Positions 18,201-26,094 of a stretch of 64,000 nucleotides of DNA are shown one piece after another. Origin of the DNA: Oxobacter pfennigii (GTDB lineage Bacteria; Bacillota; Clostridia; Clostridiales; Oxobacteraceae); NCBI RefSeq assembly GCF_001317355.1, contig NZ_LKET01000028.1, positions 202,057 to 266,056 on the forward strand, written 5' to 3'. A program made the translations under genes and the position numbers. The notes beneath the pieces are model-generated. The model saw only the letters and a program-made list of their open reading frames with translations, was not told where the DNA came from and did not search any database. Each line of letters begins with the position of its first letter. Within the stretch, counting starts at the first letter, position 1.

Positions 18201-21200
18201 AACAGCTGTAAAAGGGAAGTGCCAATCGTACCGGGCAGCAGGCCGTTTTCCAGCACATCCCGCAAATCTTCGTGGGCATTGTCCAGATCAGCGGAAAGAT
18301 ATTCGGTAAAGGCAATGTTTTTCGGATTGCGGGATAAGAGCTGTTCAAAGCGCTCCCGGCTTTCCGCGCGGAAAATGGGATAAAGCAGAGAGGGGTCTTG
18401 CAAGCGGATATCGTAATCTCCGATATGGTCAATGCGGTAGGGTCTGCCGTCGCCGTCCAGATAAACCGTATCGCCCACGGCATAGCTTCGTCCCTGGGAA
18501 GGGGCGGCCTGCTGCGGCTCCGGGTTTTCCTGGGTTTCGGAAGAAGCAGTATCCGGCTCCTTTTGCGGCGGCGGCTCTGCATCCGCAGTCGGTTCAGACG
18601 GTACAGCGTCTGCCGGGAGTGTTTCGTCCGGTGTTTTCGATGCTTCCTGTTCCTCCGGTACGGTTTCGGCCTGTTCCGGTTCCGGCAGCTTTTCACCCGG
18701 CTCCGCAACGGTAAACCGCCCGTCGTCCAGATAGCCCTCAAACCGGGAACGGAACATTTCCACCGGCTCCTGCTCTGATTCGCCGGGCAGGGTGTAAAAG
18801 ACATAATCCCTGCTGACGCTACTGATTTCCAGCCGCACAAGAATGTCATCGGCGGAGCGCGCGTCCACGGCGTCGCCCACACGGTAGGCCACCAGCCGTT
18901 CAGGGCTGAAAAAGACCTTCGGGCGCTCCCGTTCCTCCAGAAAACGTCCGGTCTGGCATAACTCCGCCACACGCCGGTGAACCTTGGCCCAGGAAAGCTC
19001 CAGCGTCGCTGCCGGACGCCTTTGGCTCAGGGATACGGTTTTAGGGTCTCCCTTGGAAAAGACGATTCCGGTGTCGCTTCCCAACAGCCCCAGGTAGCCC
19101 TCGGCTCCGTCCGTGCGGTCTGTCAGGTACGCGCCGTCGTAAAGCTCTCTGACCAGCTGGGTGGCCTCTTTGGAACGGGGACGCTCCGCAAAGCAGGCGG
19201 CCAGCCGGTCGTATCGCTCCGGTGTTTCTATCGCGCAAAGCAGCAGCGTGTCCATTTCCTCCTGGGAGATATACTCCGTGGCAAGGGGAACAGGCTGCGC
19301 TGCTTCCTTCTGATTTTCCACGATTACCGCCCGCTGTGCTTCCTCACCGGGAAGGATGGGCTGGGGCAGATCGAACAGGGTCAGTTGGGTATAGGGCTGG
19401 GTAACCGGCTCCGTGACGCGGGCTCTTGCTGCTGCGGTCTCCGGGGCGGTCAGCGTCTCTATCCTCGGAAACAGGTGATAGTTCCCCTCCAGATAGGCAC
19501 TGAGGTTTTCGTAGCCCGTTTTTCGGAGGTCATAGTAGCGGTCGTCCTCGTGGGTGCCCGCAAGGATGGGCTTCATGGCGGCAAGGATGCCCGCCGCCTT
19601 TTCCGGATCGTCCAGCATGGCGCGGACAGACCGTTTTCCTTCCTCGTCAAAAAAATCGTGAGAGGACGGATAGGGGCGCTCAAACTCCTGGGGCATGTTG
19701 TAGTAGAAATTGGTCACATGCCGCGCCAGCATATCCTTTTCATAATCCCGGATACGGTCAAGCTCGCGGCGGGTCATATACCGTCCGCTCCGGATCAGCT
19801 TGTCAAGACGTTTTTCCGCAGCGCTCCAGGAGAGCTTCACGGTGTCGTAGGGATTGGAAAGTCCGCCGCGCTTTAAGGTAATGCCTTTTCCCGACTCGCT
19901 GTCGGCCCAGCTGTTGTCGGCACCGGACAGGGCGTGGGAGCTGCCGCCGTGCCCGTATTCTTTTTTTAAAAAGTCGGCCCGTTCCTTGGGCGTATGGTCG
20001 TGCAGGAAAAAGGAAAGTATCCGGTATTTGCCCTCCTGATAGGAGCTGCCCCGGATAAGATAGGCGTCCACCTCATCCTCGGTGATAAAGGGCAGAGAGC
20101 CCAGGACAGGAGGTTCCCCTGCCGGGAAGGAACGCGGGGCAATCCCTAAATCCCGGACATCCTCCAGCAGGCGGTGCGGGTCGTGCCAGCGGCGTCCGGG
20201 AGGATCTTTCTCCGCTAAAAGCGCCGCGATATCTTTCTCCAGCCGTTCCCGGATCAGATGATATTCCCCGTATTCAGCCTTGTCACGGAGCAGTTCCCGC
20301 ACCTGCGCGGCGTCGTCGGGAAATCCGCCCTTTTCAGAGCGCCAGCCCTCGGGCATTTCCCGAAAATCCCGCAGATCGTCCCGGTAAAAGAACAGCAGCC
20401 GTTCGGCAAGCTCCTGATGCTCGTTGTAAAGCGCCTCGTCAAGGGTGTCAGGAGCGGCATACTGCCCGGATTCCAGCAGCGCCCGGATGCGGTCTGCGGC
20501 CTGTTCCCAGGTGAGATGCAGCTGTTCACGGGCAAAAAGCGCGGATTTGCCGCGCCCAAAGGTCAGCCCCGTATCGTCAAACCAGACGGAAACCTGCTTT
20601 TCACCAAACTGAAAGCCCTTGCCGCCTTTTTTGTATTCCCGCGCCAGAAATTCGGCGTTTTCCTCAAGGATTTTCCCCTTTAGAAAATAGGCCGTGATGT
20701 GCAGCAGGGTGTTCCTGCCGTTGCCGCCGTCCCGCAGGATCGCGTCCAGCTCGGCAGCGGAAAGAAAGCTTCCGGCCAGCGTGTCGGTCAGCGCAGGGAG
20801 GGCAGCCGGAATGGGGCGGGGCTGTTCCTCCGGCATATTCCCAGCTTGGGAATATGTTTCGGATACGGGTTTCTGCTCATTTTCGGGCAAAGAAATACCG
20901 CCCGTTGCAGGGGCTTCCTGCTCGGGCGGTATTTCTTCGGGTTCCTTCTCTTTTAAATGTAAATCAGTTCGTCCAGCAGCAGTTCCTCCGCCTGGGCTTT
21001 CAGGCTGTTCATGTGCCGTACCCAGCCCATCTGCTCCTTCTCCTTGTCGGGAGGCGGGTTCTTCCCGGTCAGTTCCGTCAATATCTGCTCCAGACGTTCC
21101 TCCGCCGTCCGGTCGGTCTCCCTCAGATGGGGATACAGCTCTCCGCTCAGCAGCAGGGAATTGTAAGACATAGCCCGGTGCTGCCTGAGAAATCTGCGGC

Positions 21201-22096
21201 GCATCCTGCCGTATTTGCCCAGCGGCTTCTCCCGTACCGGCGATGCCTGTTCCTCTAAAATCAGATCGGGCAGAAGATAATCCCCCACCCGGCTGTAGGT
21301 CAGCGCGGTCTTTTCGCTCATGCTCGGCGCTCCTTTCCGCGGCCCTCTGCCGCTCATAACTTTTAATAATGGTTCCAATGTCCTTTAATACCTGTTCGGA
21401 CAGATCGCTGACCGCCGTGCCCAGCGCAGTAACGGCAGCCGGGGTATTGAAATCGTAAACCTTAAAAAAATCCTCGTCCGCAAAATAGGCATCCGTGTCC
21501 AGTCCGCAGCGGGACATCAGGCTGTAGGCAATACTGACGGTGAGCGCCTGACGGAAGGCCGCGCTCAGGTTCAGCTCATCGTAATCCTCCAGAAAGCTGT
21601 CCTCCGCCATATAGCCGATCTCCCGGGCGTTATCCTCATAATACTCCGTCGCCAGCTGGGACGCAATGTTGTAAAGGGCGTCGGGCAGGCTGTCCTCCAC
21701 CTCGTCATAGGTTTTGGCGAGCGCATTCAGAACGGGCGCGTGGTGCTCTGGCCGCAGCTCCCACAAAAACGGCCTTTGCGCTTTTTCATGGGCGGGCTCC
21801 GTGTCCGATACGTCAAACACGTAGCGCAGCTTCGGAAAGTCGCCGGTATCGTCCAGTAAGGCAATGCCCTTGGAGCCGCGCCGCACCCACCGGTTCATGG
21901 GATGGTTCCAGACCTCAATGGCGGCGCAGGCGGTAGCGTCGGGGCGCTGGGCGTAAATCATCAGCTGGTCGGGAAAGGAATACCGGTACAGCCGTGCCGC
22001 CGTGTCCAGAAAGTCCGTCCAGCCCTCCCGCCCTTGCGTGACGCTCTCCGCCATCCGTTTCGCCATGTGGGAATAAAGTTGATATTTTGTTGCCAA
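12239..22096 (-). CDS. Giant LtrC-like / YodL / DNA methylase / SNF2-type helicase protein (3285 aa)
   Basis: This is the giant protein characteristic of Tn1549-like elements. Residues 1-250 resemble the LtrC/ArdC N-terminal ssDNA-binding type (GWTDFLDTAARLYRYSFPDQ). Four copies of a roughly 110-residue module follow (near residues 445, 680, 990 and 1570), each ending in a pattern like LSWxxAxxRIxxLIxxGRY. A YodL-like segment lies near 1200-1330. An adenine-methylase-like domain has motif I EPACGVGNFF (about 1747) and motif IV NVPFG (about 1813). A superfamily-2 helicase follows with Walker A HEVGAGKT (about 2433), box II DESH (about 2597) and motif VI QRAGRIVRQGN (about 2925). The tail is helical and ends with KPSILENL. 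The TTG start has GAGGTG nine bases upstream. It is probably involved in protecting or processing the incoming DNA during transfer; not experimentally defined. Confidence 0.92.
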   Translation of the reverse strand: MATKYQLYSHMAKRMAESVTQGREGWTDFLDTAARLYRYSFPDQLMIYAQRPDATACAAIEVWNHPMNRWVRRGSKGIALLDDTGDFPKLRYVFDVSDTEPAHEKAQRPFLWELRPEHHAPVLNALAKTYDEVEDSLPDALYNIASQLATEYYEDNAREIGYMAEDSFLEDYDELNLSAAFRQALTVSIAYSLMSRCGLDTDAYFADEDFFKVYDFNTPAAVTALGTAVSDLSEQVLKDIGTIIKSYERQRAAERSAEHERKDRADLQPGGGLSSARSDFRGTGIAGTGEAAGQIRQDAPQISQAAPGYVLQFPAAERRAVSPSEGDRPDGGGTSGADIDGTDREEPASRQGEGADGLGTAHEQPESPGGGTAAGRTDLHLKEKEPEEIPPEQEAPATGGISLPENEQKPVSETYSQAGNMPEEQPRPIPAALPALTDTLAGSFLSAAELDAILRDGGNGRNTLLHITAYFLKGKILEENAEFLAREYKKGGKGFQFGEKQVSVWFDDTGLTFGRGKSALFAREQLHLTWEQAADRIRALLESGQYAAPDTLDEALYNEHQELAERLLFFYRDDLRDFREMPEGWRSEKGGFPDDAAQVRELLRDKAEYGEYHLIRERLEKDIAALLAEKDPPGRRWHDPHRLLEDVRDLGIAPRSFPAGEPPVLGSLPFITEDEVDAYLIRGSSYQEGKYRILSFFLHDHTPKERADFLKKEYGHGGSSHALSGADNSWADSESGKGITLKRGGLSNPYDTVKLSWSAAEKRLDKLIRSGRYMTRRELDRIRDYEKDMLARHVTNFYYNMPQEFERPYPSSHDFFDEEGKRSVRAMLDDPEKAAGILAAMKPILAGTHEDDRYYDLRKTGYENLSAYLEGNYHLFPRIETLTAPETAAARARVTEPVTQPYTQLTLFDLPQPILPGEEAQRAVIVENQKEAAQPVPLATEYISQEEMDTLLLCAIETPERYDRLAACFAERPRSKEATQLVRELYDGAYLTDRTDGAEGYLGLLGSDTGIVFSKGDPKTVSLSQRRPAATLELSWAKVHRRVAELCQTGRFLEERERPKVFFSPERLVAYRVGDAVDARSADDILVRLEISSVSRDYVFYTLPGESEQEPVEMFRSRFEGYLDDGRFTVAEPGEKLPEPEQAETVPEEQEASKTPDETLPADAVPSEPTADAEPPPQKEPDTASSETQENPEPQQAAPSQGRSYAVGDTVYLDGDGRPYRIDHIGDYDIRLQDPSLLYPIFRAESRERFEQLLSRNPKNIAFTEYLSADLDNAHEDLRDVLENGLLPGTIGTSLLQLFSDGAPNSEVESYLKTLAGEAETMTLNTGETADYFAQPAALVIDVAGRFISRYTFAWGETVYVLRGIYEREQELFGRSVSDPVISEPVASPPQEEARPEQEPSGEPSKPEPAAQTSTDESVILTREAIEYIREQLQNPTPDAIARIEGLLAGARNTAGQQEPEAGTHGSEPPAQEILFESQAEPAETGLEAPLLPPQEAEPVTEDTAEPEITQADIEDALIRWNGSLDSKILVCQYVRENARARGTAAFLREEYGGELPAFLVTKDGAEPVNLSWPAVQKNIARLIEAGRFLTPGEEAYYNREYMDFAEEELPELDEPEQETEIPAAAVLPTANFRITDDHLGEGGQKTKFGYNLAAIRTLKQIEEEHRYATPEEQEILSRYVGWGGIPQAFDENRDGWQREYAELKELLTPEEYEMARASTLNAHYTSPTVIKAMYTALEQLGFRKGNLLEPACGVGNFFGLLPESMKNARLYGVELDSITGRIAGLLYPGADIKVTGYEQTQMPDAFFDVAVGNVPFGNYPVMDKRYRQKFHIHDYFFAKTLDQVRPGGIVAFVTSRYTMDRRNPQIRKYLAQRAELLGAVRLPNNAFKANAGTEVTADILFLQRRDRIMDIEPDWVHLGFTADGILVNRYFEEHPEMVLGKMEYDDRMYGDRRETTCSPIPGADLSGQLREAMEHIRGQLTEPELDDLEGVQDEAIPADPSVRNFSFTVADDRVYFRENSSMYPVDLPNATLDRIRGMVELRDCVHALIDLQIEEFSEADIQEKQAELNRLYDAFTAEYGLINATANSRAFSADSAYFLLSSLEVLDEDGNLDRKADMFTKRTIKQKTVVTSVDTASEALAVSIGERACVDMEFMRQLTGFTKERLVSDLTGVIFRDLGDQPPETIPKAFYDPEKLPFVTADEYLSGNVRDKLRLAKALAEMRPDLAEALAPNIEALEKAQPKDLDASEISVRLGSTWVDKEYIQQFMLELLQPSYNLRNNLKVNYFPYTGEWQVAGKGRVPYNNILATVTYGTERMNAYQILDDTLNLRDVRVYDTKYEDGKEKRVLNKKETTLAQQKQEALKQAFKDWIWKDARRRQELVHLYNDRFNSTRLREYDGSHINFSGISPEITLRSHQLNAIAHILYGGNTLLAHEVGAGKTFEMVAAAMECKRLGLCQKSLFAVPNHLTEQWASEFLRLYPSANLLVATKKDFEMRNRKKFCAKISTGDYDAVIIGHSQLEKIPMSAERQERLLREQIDEVMDGIDELKRSHGENFSIKQLEKTRKSLEARLKNLLEGKRRDDVVTFEQLGVDRLFVDESHFFKNLFLHTKMRNVAGLSTSDALKSSDLFMKCRYMDELTGGKGIIFATGTPISNSMTEMYTIQRYLQYDLLEKKNLTHFDAWASTFGETVTAIELAPEGTGYRARTRFSKFHNLPELMAMFKEVADIKTADTLDLPRPEAHYETVVVKPSQLQQEMVKELSDRAAAVHANLVDPTVDNMLKITSDGRKIGLDQRLMNPMLPDDEDSKVNACTEKIYRIWRDSKSSRLTQLAFCDFSTPNKDGRFNVYDDIRDKLAARGIPSGEMAFIHEANTEARKKELFAKVRQGKVRVLFGSTFKMGAGTNVQDRLYALHDLDCPWRPSDLEQRAGRIVRQGNNNPAVYIYRYATEGTFDAYLWQTVENKQKFISQIMTSKSPVRACEDVDETALSYAEIKALCAGNPLIKEKIDLDIEVARLRLLRADHQSQHYRLEDDLLKYYPESIEAAKGRITGAGKDLERYNANLPKAPAAVPEASSPQADMAEGTAPAPPPFPTMTVLGTAYTEKETAAKALLEACKTVTGKEAVKIGSYLGFDLNLSFDSFYKKFNLTMKGELSYSVELGTDTFGNMSRINNTLRTEIPERITSSKNQLESLYQQVEDAKKELQNPFAQEQELTNKETRLAFLNAQLNIDSAPEPVTEPEQTQLRQVAYAKDAKPSILENLRSGTNGGKNRETQDKAKGHDITM
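20834..20856. repeat. Dyad copy 2: CATATTCCCA-GCT-TGGGAATATG
   Basis: A perfect inverted repeat of ten bases with a three-base spacer, inside the linker region of the giant methylase-helicase gene, encoding part of YSQAGNMPEE. Same arms and spacing as at 11743 and 23346. Confidence 0.8.
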
Positions 22097-22118
22097 TGCT
22101 TATTACACCTCGTTTCCG

Positions 22119-22325
22119 CTAAAAATCGTAACCGGGAGCCAGGTCGAGGGCGGCAAGCTCCTGATCGGTCATGGCTTCCAGCCTGTGAAGAACGCTGTTT
22201 GCCAGTTCCTTCATTTCCGGTTCCCGTAAATCGGGCAGGCTTTCCCGTATTCCCGAAAGCAGCCTGCTCCGGCCGCTTATATCAAAGACGGCCATAAAGC
22301 CCGTTTCCTCCATGGTAAACCCCAT
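22119..22325 (-). CDS. Transposon-transfer assisting protein (TTRAP family)
   Basis: The 68-residue protein begins FTMEETGFMAVFDISGRSRL and ends with LHRLEAMTDQELAALDLAPG, which matches the small TTRAP family (PF14203) found in Tn1549-like conjugative transposons. No catalytic motif is present. The start ATG is at 22323-22325, three bases after the stop of the DUF3849 gene. The family is named for its association with transfer; its molecular role is not established. It is co-directional with, and immediately upstream of, the giant methylase-helicase. Confidence 0.85.
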   Translation of the reverse strand: MGFTMEETGFMAVFDISGRSRLLSGIRESLPDLREPEMKELANSVLHRLEAMTDQELAALDLAPGYDF

Positions 22326-22328
22326 GTT

Positions 22329-23108
22329 CTACACCTCCCGTTCCGAGCCGCGCTTTGGGGTATCCCCGGCCTGCGCCACTTTGTTTGCCGCTGTCTTTTT
22401 TCCCTCCTCCAGTTGCGCCAAAATGGAGGGTTTTCGCATGGTTTCCTGAATGGGAGGAACCTTTTCCGGGCTGTCCGGTTCTTGCCGTTCCGCGTTCGGG
22501 CAGTAATCAAGGTAATAGCATACATCAAAGCCGTTGTCAGAAAGCGTAACGTCTGCAACCGCCTCCGTCCGCTCCAGCAGGCGCAGAATGTCCCTTTGAT
22601 GGGCCGCAATGAAATCCGCTCCGCCCAATTCGGGAGGAAATTCGTCAAAGCCCATGATCCAGTTGCCCTGGGCGGTGTTCTGCGTTCCCTCCTGAACGAT
22701 ATGCTCCGCAATCCGCTTGAGTTCATTTTCCAATTCCAAAAGCCGGTTGAGGAAGCCGTCCAAAACAGTAGGGTGGGAATTCAGAATATAGAATTCCGTG
22801 TCCTTATGAGGAAGGGAAAAACTCTTTGCCCATTGCTTATGCGCGTGGGAATAACGTCCGTCATACTCATGCTGCTGGACAAAGTGTGCCAAGACCCAGG
22901 AAACACGGTCAAGACCGTAGTGTGAAACCACCGTCTGTGCGGCAGTTTTTAAATCGTAATGATACAGCTCGTAATTGCTGTCAGAAATGGCCTGATCAAT
23001 GGCTTTGGCACAATCTTTATTGCGCCGTTTGCTTTCCCGGTATTGTTCCAGCTCTCCATTCTGCCGTGCCGTATCCACCGATTCCTTGTATACCATAAAT
23101 TCATCCAT
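22329..23108 (-). CDS. DUF3849-containing protein with KPSI tail
   Basis: The 259-residue product carries a DUF3849-type core (YHYDLKTAAQTVVSHYGLDR, then VSWVLAHFVQQHEYDGRYSH) at about residues 48-100, followed by a helical segment and a spacer. Its extreme C-terminus reads RKPSILAQLEEGKKTAANK and a basic end (KRGSEREV) that is almost identical to the end of the next protein upstream (KRSKEREV). DUF3849 proteins are accessory products of clostridial conjugative elements without known function. GGAGGTATAAGGT precedes the ATG. Tightly packed between the YodL/ArdC-like gene and TTRAP. Confidence 0.85.
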   Translation of the reverse strand: MDEFMVYKESVDTARQNGELEQYRESKRRNKDCAKAIDQAISDSNYELYHYDLKTAAQTVVSHYGLDRVSWVLAHFVQQHEYDGRYSHAHKQWAKSFSLPHKDTEFYILNSHPTVLDGFLNRLLELENELKRIAEHIVQEGTQNTAQGNWIMGFDEFPPELGGADFIAAHQRDILRLLERTEAVADVTLSDNGFDVCYYLDYCPNAERQEPDSPEKVPPIQETMRKPSILAQLEEGKKTAANKVAQAGDTPKRGSEREV

Positions 23109-23111
23109 ACC

Positions 23112-25367
23112 TTATACCTCCCGTTCCTTGCTTCGTTTGGGTACATCTTTCTGTTCCGAATTGTTCGCCGCTTTCTTCCCCTCTTGCAGCCTTGCAAGAA
23201 TCGAGGGCTTTTCCTTATGGCGGATATGCTCCGCATCCTTTTTGACCGCGTTTGCCAGATCGAGAAGGGATATCTGTTTTCCGGCCTTGACCTGCGCTTC
23301 CAGCTCGGCAACAGAGGGCGGTGGCTCCGGATCGGAGTGCTCGGGCATATTCCCAGAATGGGTATATGTTTTGTCCAAACCCTCGTTACCGATAAAAGCA
23401 GGCAGTTCCACAAAGGGGCCGCCATCGTCATAGAAGGACTTGACTTCGCCGTCCTTTTTAAAAACCACAATATCGCTGGCAGACAGGCTGTGTCCGTGAA
23501 AATCAGTTGGATGATCAATGTTAAAGGTTTCTACGATATCCCCGAGTGTGGTGCCCTCCGTAAGCGGTGCCGTATAAACCAGCTCATAATTGGCACGGTC
23601 AACGGTCATGCCGCCTTTTTGCAGCTCATCAAAATGTGCCCAGCGGTGATAACGCAGTGCGTCGCCGTCTTTTAACTGATAGATGCCAAAGCGGTCTCCG
23701 CTGCCGTATAACAGATCGGCCTCCCGGGAGGCTTCACTGTTTCGGGCGGAATTTTTCATCTGCCCAAATTCCCGCGACGCCTGCCATTCCTCGGCTTCCA
23801 TGCCAAAGATACCGTCATGCCCGGCAATTTCCTCCCGTTCAAATACCATAGCCTCGGTATTGTCCGGATACAGCATATAAATGGTGTGGTCGGCGTCAAA
23901 AAGCTCCTGCGCCCGCCCGGTCAGCAGCGGGAGCATGGCAGGATCGGTATAGCCGAATAAATCCCGTTCGGACAGACCGATGGCAGGATCGGGTAGCAGA
24001 CCGTCCTCCTCCGAAGCCTCCTGTTCCGGTTCGGGTGTGGAAGCGGTTTCCGGCACGGGAGCGAGCACTTCCGATGCCGTATCAAGCTCCGGTATATTCG
24101 GCGTATCCGGTATGGGCGGTACGGAGAACACAGGAGTATCCTGAGTTGCGGATACACTCATTTCCGATGTCCTGGCCACTTTTTCAATCCCGGCTTTCAC
24201 CGCCTCCGGCATATCCTTATCATAGAAGGTCACGCTCCGGTCAGCGCCGATATGGGCCACCGTAACGTAATCGCCGTTTTGTTCCTCCAGACGGTTCCAT
24301 ACCGTAAGACCGTTGCCCATATGCCCGTAGCCTAATTTATACTGCTTTTCCGGCTTGGACGGAGACGGTACGGTTTCCTCTATGGAAGGAGAAGAAGTAT
24401 CCGGCGCGGGAACCGGCGCTTCCTCCCGCTGCTGTGAGTCAAGGGAAATCCCCCGCTCCTTGGCGAGGGCACGGAAGTTCCCGTCAATGCTGTCAATCAG
24501 CTCCGCCGCCGTTTTACGGATAATATCCAGCGAAGCGTTCAGCTCCTTTAGCTCCCGTGTCTTGCTCCATTCCGCTAAATAACCGAAGCTGTTGGCGGCA
24601 GTCTCAATGCCGTAATACTGGCACACGGCATAGGAAACGCTTTCGGCCTCCACTTCCTCGGTGCGGCGGTCTTTGGGCTTGACGGTTTCGTCCTCCGGGG
24701 GCGTATGCTCCGGGTCATGGAGCCTTGCGTGGGTGATTTCATGGATCACTGCGGAGATGGTCTGAATTTCGCTCATACCCTCCCGGATGGAAATGCGGTC
24801 TCCCATACGGCAGTGGCCGTCCGTGCCCGGCTCCAGCGGTTCAAACCGGATCGGCAGCGGAGAGACCGTCCGCAGCGCCTCCAAAAACACCTCGTAGTGC
24901 TTGACATCGCCAATTAAATCCTCTACCAGGCTGGGCAGGGGTTTCCCGTCCGTCTGCGACAGATCGAATACCGGGATTACCTTAAAGCGCGCAATGCGCA
25001 CCTCCACCTCCTCTGTGACGGGCAGGCCGCTGGCGTCAAGAACGGGCATACGGGTATCCGGGTCAAGCTTTTGCTGTTCCTTTCGTATGGTAAAGGGCGT
25101 GGGGGCAAGGATTTTAATGCCCTTTTCACCTTTTTTCACATACCTGCCGAATTTGGCCTGCCATGCCTGAAAGCCCGCCACCAGCGTCGCGTCCGGCTTC
25201 TGCATATAGATGAGCAGGGTGTTCCGGGTGCTGTAGCGGCGGAACCGGGACATGGTTTGCAGGTAGGTCAGGTACTTGTCGCCGGAAAACAGGTCTTTGA
25301 CGCCCTGTTCCAGCCGGTCGGTGATTTCCTTCACCTGATTTTTTGTATTGTCGGCTTTACCGGCCAT
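23112..25367 (-). CDS. ArdC/LtrC-like antirestriction-type protein with HExxH, YodL and DUF4316-like domains
   Basis: The 751-residue protein starts with an ArdC/LtrC-like ssDNA-binding region (residues 10-120: YLTYLQTMSRFRRYSTRNTL, FGRYVKKGEKGIKILAP). A zinc-metallopeptidase-like segment follows with the motif VIHEITHARLHD (about residues 205-216; HExxH). The C-terminal third has a YodL-type domain (FGIYQLKDGDALRYHRW, then FNIDHPTDFHGHSLSASDIV). The tail GKQISLLDLANAVKK followed by KPSILARL is typical of DUF4316. ArdC proteins protect incoming single-stranded DNA against host restriction; a similar role during establishment is likely here. The start ATG at 25367 has AAGGAGG upstream. A copy of the 10-3-10 dyad lies inside the gene. 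Confidence 0.87.
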   Translation of the reverse strand: MAGKADNTKNQVKEITDRLEQGVKDLFSGDKYLTYLQTMSRFRRYSTRNTLLIYMQKPDATLVAGFQAWQAKFGRYVKKGEKGIKILAPTPFTIRKEQQKLDPDTRMPVLDASGLPVTEEVEVRIARFKVIPVFDLSQTDGKPLPSLVEDLIGDVKHYEVFLEALRTVSPLPIRFEPLEPGTDGHCRMGDRISIREGMSEIQTISAVIHEITHARLHDPEHTPPEDETVKPKDRRTEEVEAESVSYAVCQYYGIETAANSFGYLAEWSKTRELKELNASLDIIRKTAAELIDSIDGNFRALAKERGISLDSQQREEAPVPAPDTSSPSIEETVPSPSKPEKQYKLGYGHMGNGLTVWNRLEEQNGDYVTVAHIGADRSVTFYDKDMPEAVKAGIEKVARTSEMSVSATQDTPVFSVPPIPDTPNIPELDTASEVLAPVPETASTPEPEQEASEEDGLLPDPAIGLSERDLFGYTDPAMLPLLTGRAQELFDADHTIYMLYPDNTEAMVFEREEIAGHDGIFGMEAEEWQASREFGQMKNSARNSEASREADLLYGSGDRFGIYQLKDGDALRYHRWAHFDELQKGGMTVDRANYELVYTAPLTEGTTLGDIVETFNIDHPTDFHGHSLSASDIVVFKKDGEVKSFYDDGGPFVELPAFIGNEGLDKTYTHSGNMPEHSDPEPPPSVAELEAQVKAGKQISLLDLANAVKKDAEHIRHKEKPSILARLQEGKKAANNSEQKDVPKRSKEREV
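23346..23368. repeat. Dyad copy 3: CATATTCCCA-GAA-TGGGTATATG
   Basis: Ten-base inverted arms (one mismatch) with a three-base spacer inside the ArdC-like gene, encoding part of YTHSGNMPE. The encoded peptide resembles that at copy 2 (YSQAGNMPE). Confidence 0.75.
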
Positions 25368-25403
25368 AGGGTTCCTCCTTCCGAAGCGGTGCGGGAAGCC
25401 GGG

Positions 25404-26078
25404 TTATCGCTCCGGCTCCCTGCGTTTTGCCTCCTTTTTTGATGATGAATGCTCCTGTGCGGCTGTTTTCTTTGCGGCCTCCAGCGTTCCAAGCAGGGAC
25501 GGCTTTTTTTCGCTTTTTTGCAGAGCCGCCAGCTTTTCCTTTGCCCACTGCGGGGTACGGTCGGGCCGGATCACACCGGCCACATGATACCGTTCCCAGC
25601 GCATGGATTCGCCGGTAAACAGGTTCTGGCAGAATACCGCCGTTCCCAAAGCGTCCGGGGAGCAGCCGTTGCCCCCGGTAGCAAGGAGCAGCTGATGGTC
25701 GGCGGTACGCGCGGCAGGCGCTAACCGCTCCGGGCGGATCACAATCAGCTGGTTGGTGTAATCCCCGTGCTGACTCCCCGGAATGCAGTCCTCACCGGTC
25801 AGGGGAACCGCGGAAATGCCGCGCTGGGCGCGTTCCTGCTCAATCTGCGCAACACGCCGGTTTACCCGGCTGACAAATTCCTTCATCGCGTTCAGATAAT
25901 CCGTTCCAACCGCGATATTGGTGTAAACATCCACGCTGAACGGGTTATCCCAGGCGCAGTCGCATACCAGAAACGGCTGGGCGGCAGCGGCATCCTCCGC
26001 CAGCACTACCTCGCCGCCTCCAAGGTGTACGGTGTGTTTCACTTCGTAATTTTCTATCATCCGTTTTTCTTCTTCCAT
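25404..26078 (-). CDS. ICE accessory protein of unknown family with KPSL tail
   Basis: AAAGGAG lies eight bases upstream of the ATG at 26076-26078, so I use this start rather than 26087 (224 residues). The N-terminal 130 residues form a compact domain (YEVKHTVHLGGGEVVLAED, FLVCDCAWDNPFSVDVYTNI, VGTDYLNAMKEFVSRVNRRV). No catalytic motif is evident. The C-terminus reads KKPSLLGTLEAAKKTAAQEH followed by a basic end, the same type of tail as in the neighbouring DUF3849, ArdC-like and methylase proteins. It follows the prepilin peptidase gene by 16 bases. Function unknown. Confidence 0.78.
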   Translation of the reverse strand: MEEEKRMIENYEVKHTVHLGGGEVVLAEDAAAAQPFLVCDCAWDNPFSVDVYTNIAVGTDYLNAMKEFVSRVNRRVAQIEQERAQRGISAVPLTGEDCIPGSQHGDYTNQLIVIRPERLAPAARTADHQLLLATGGNGCSPDALGTAVFCQNLFTGESMRWERYHVAGVIRPDRTPQWAKEKLAALQKSEKKPSLLGTLEAAKKTAAQEHSSSKKEAKRREPER

Positions 26079-26094
26079 CAAAGTCACTCCTTTC

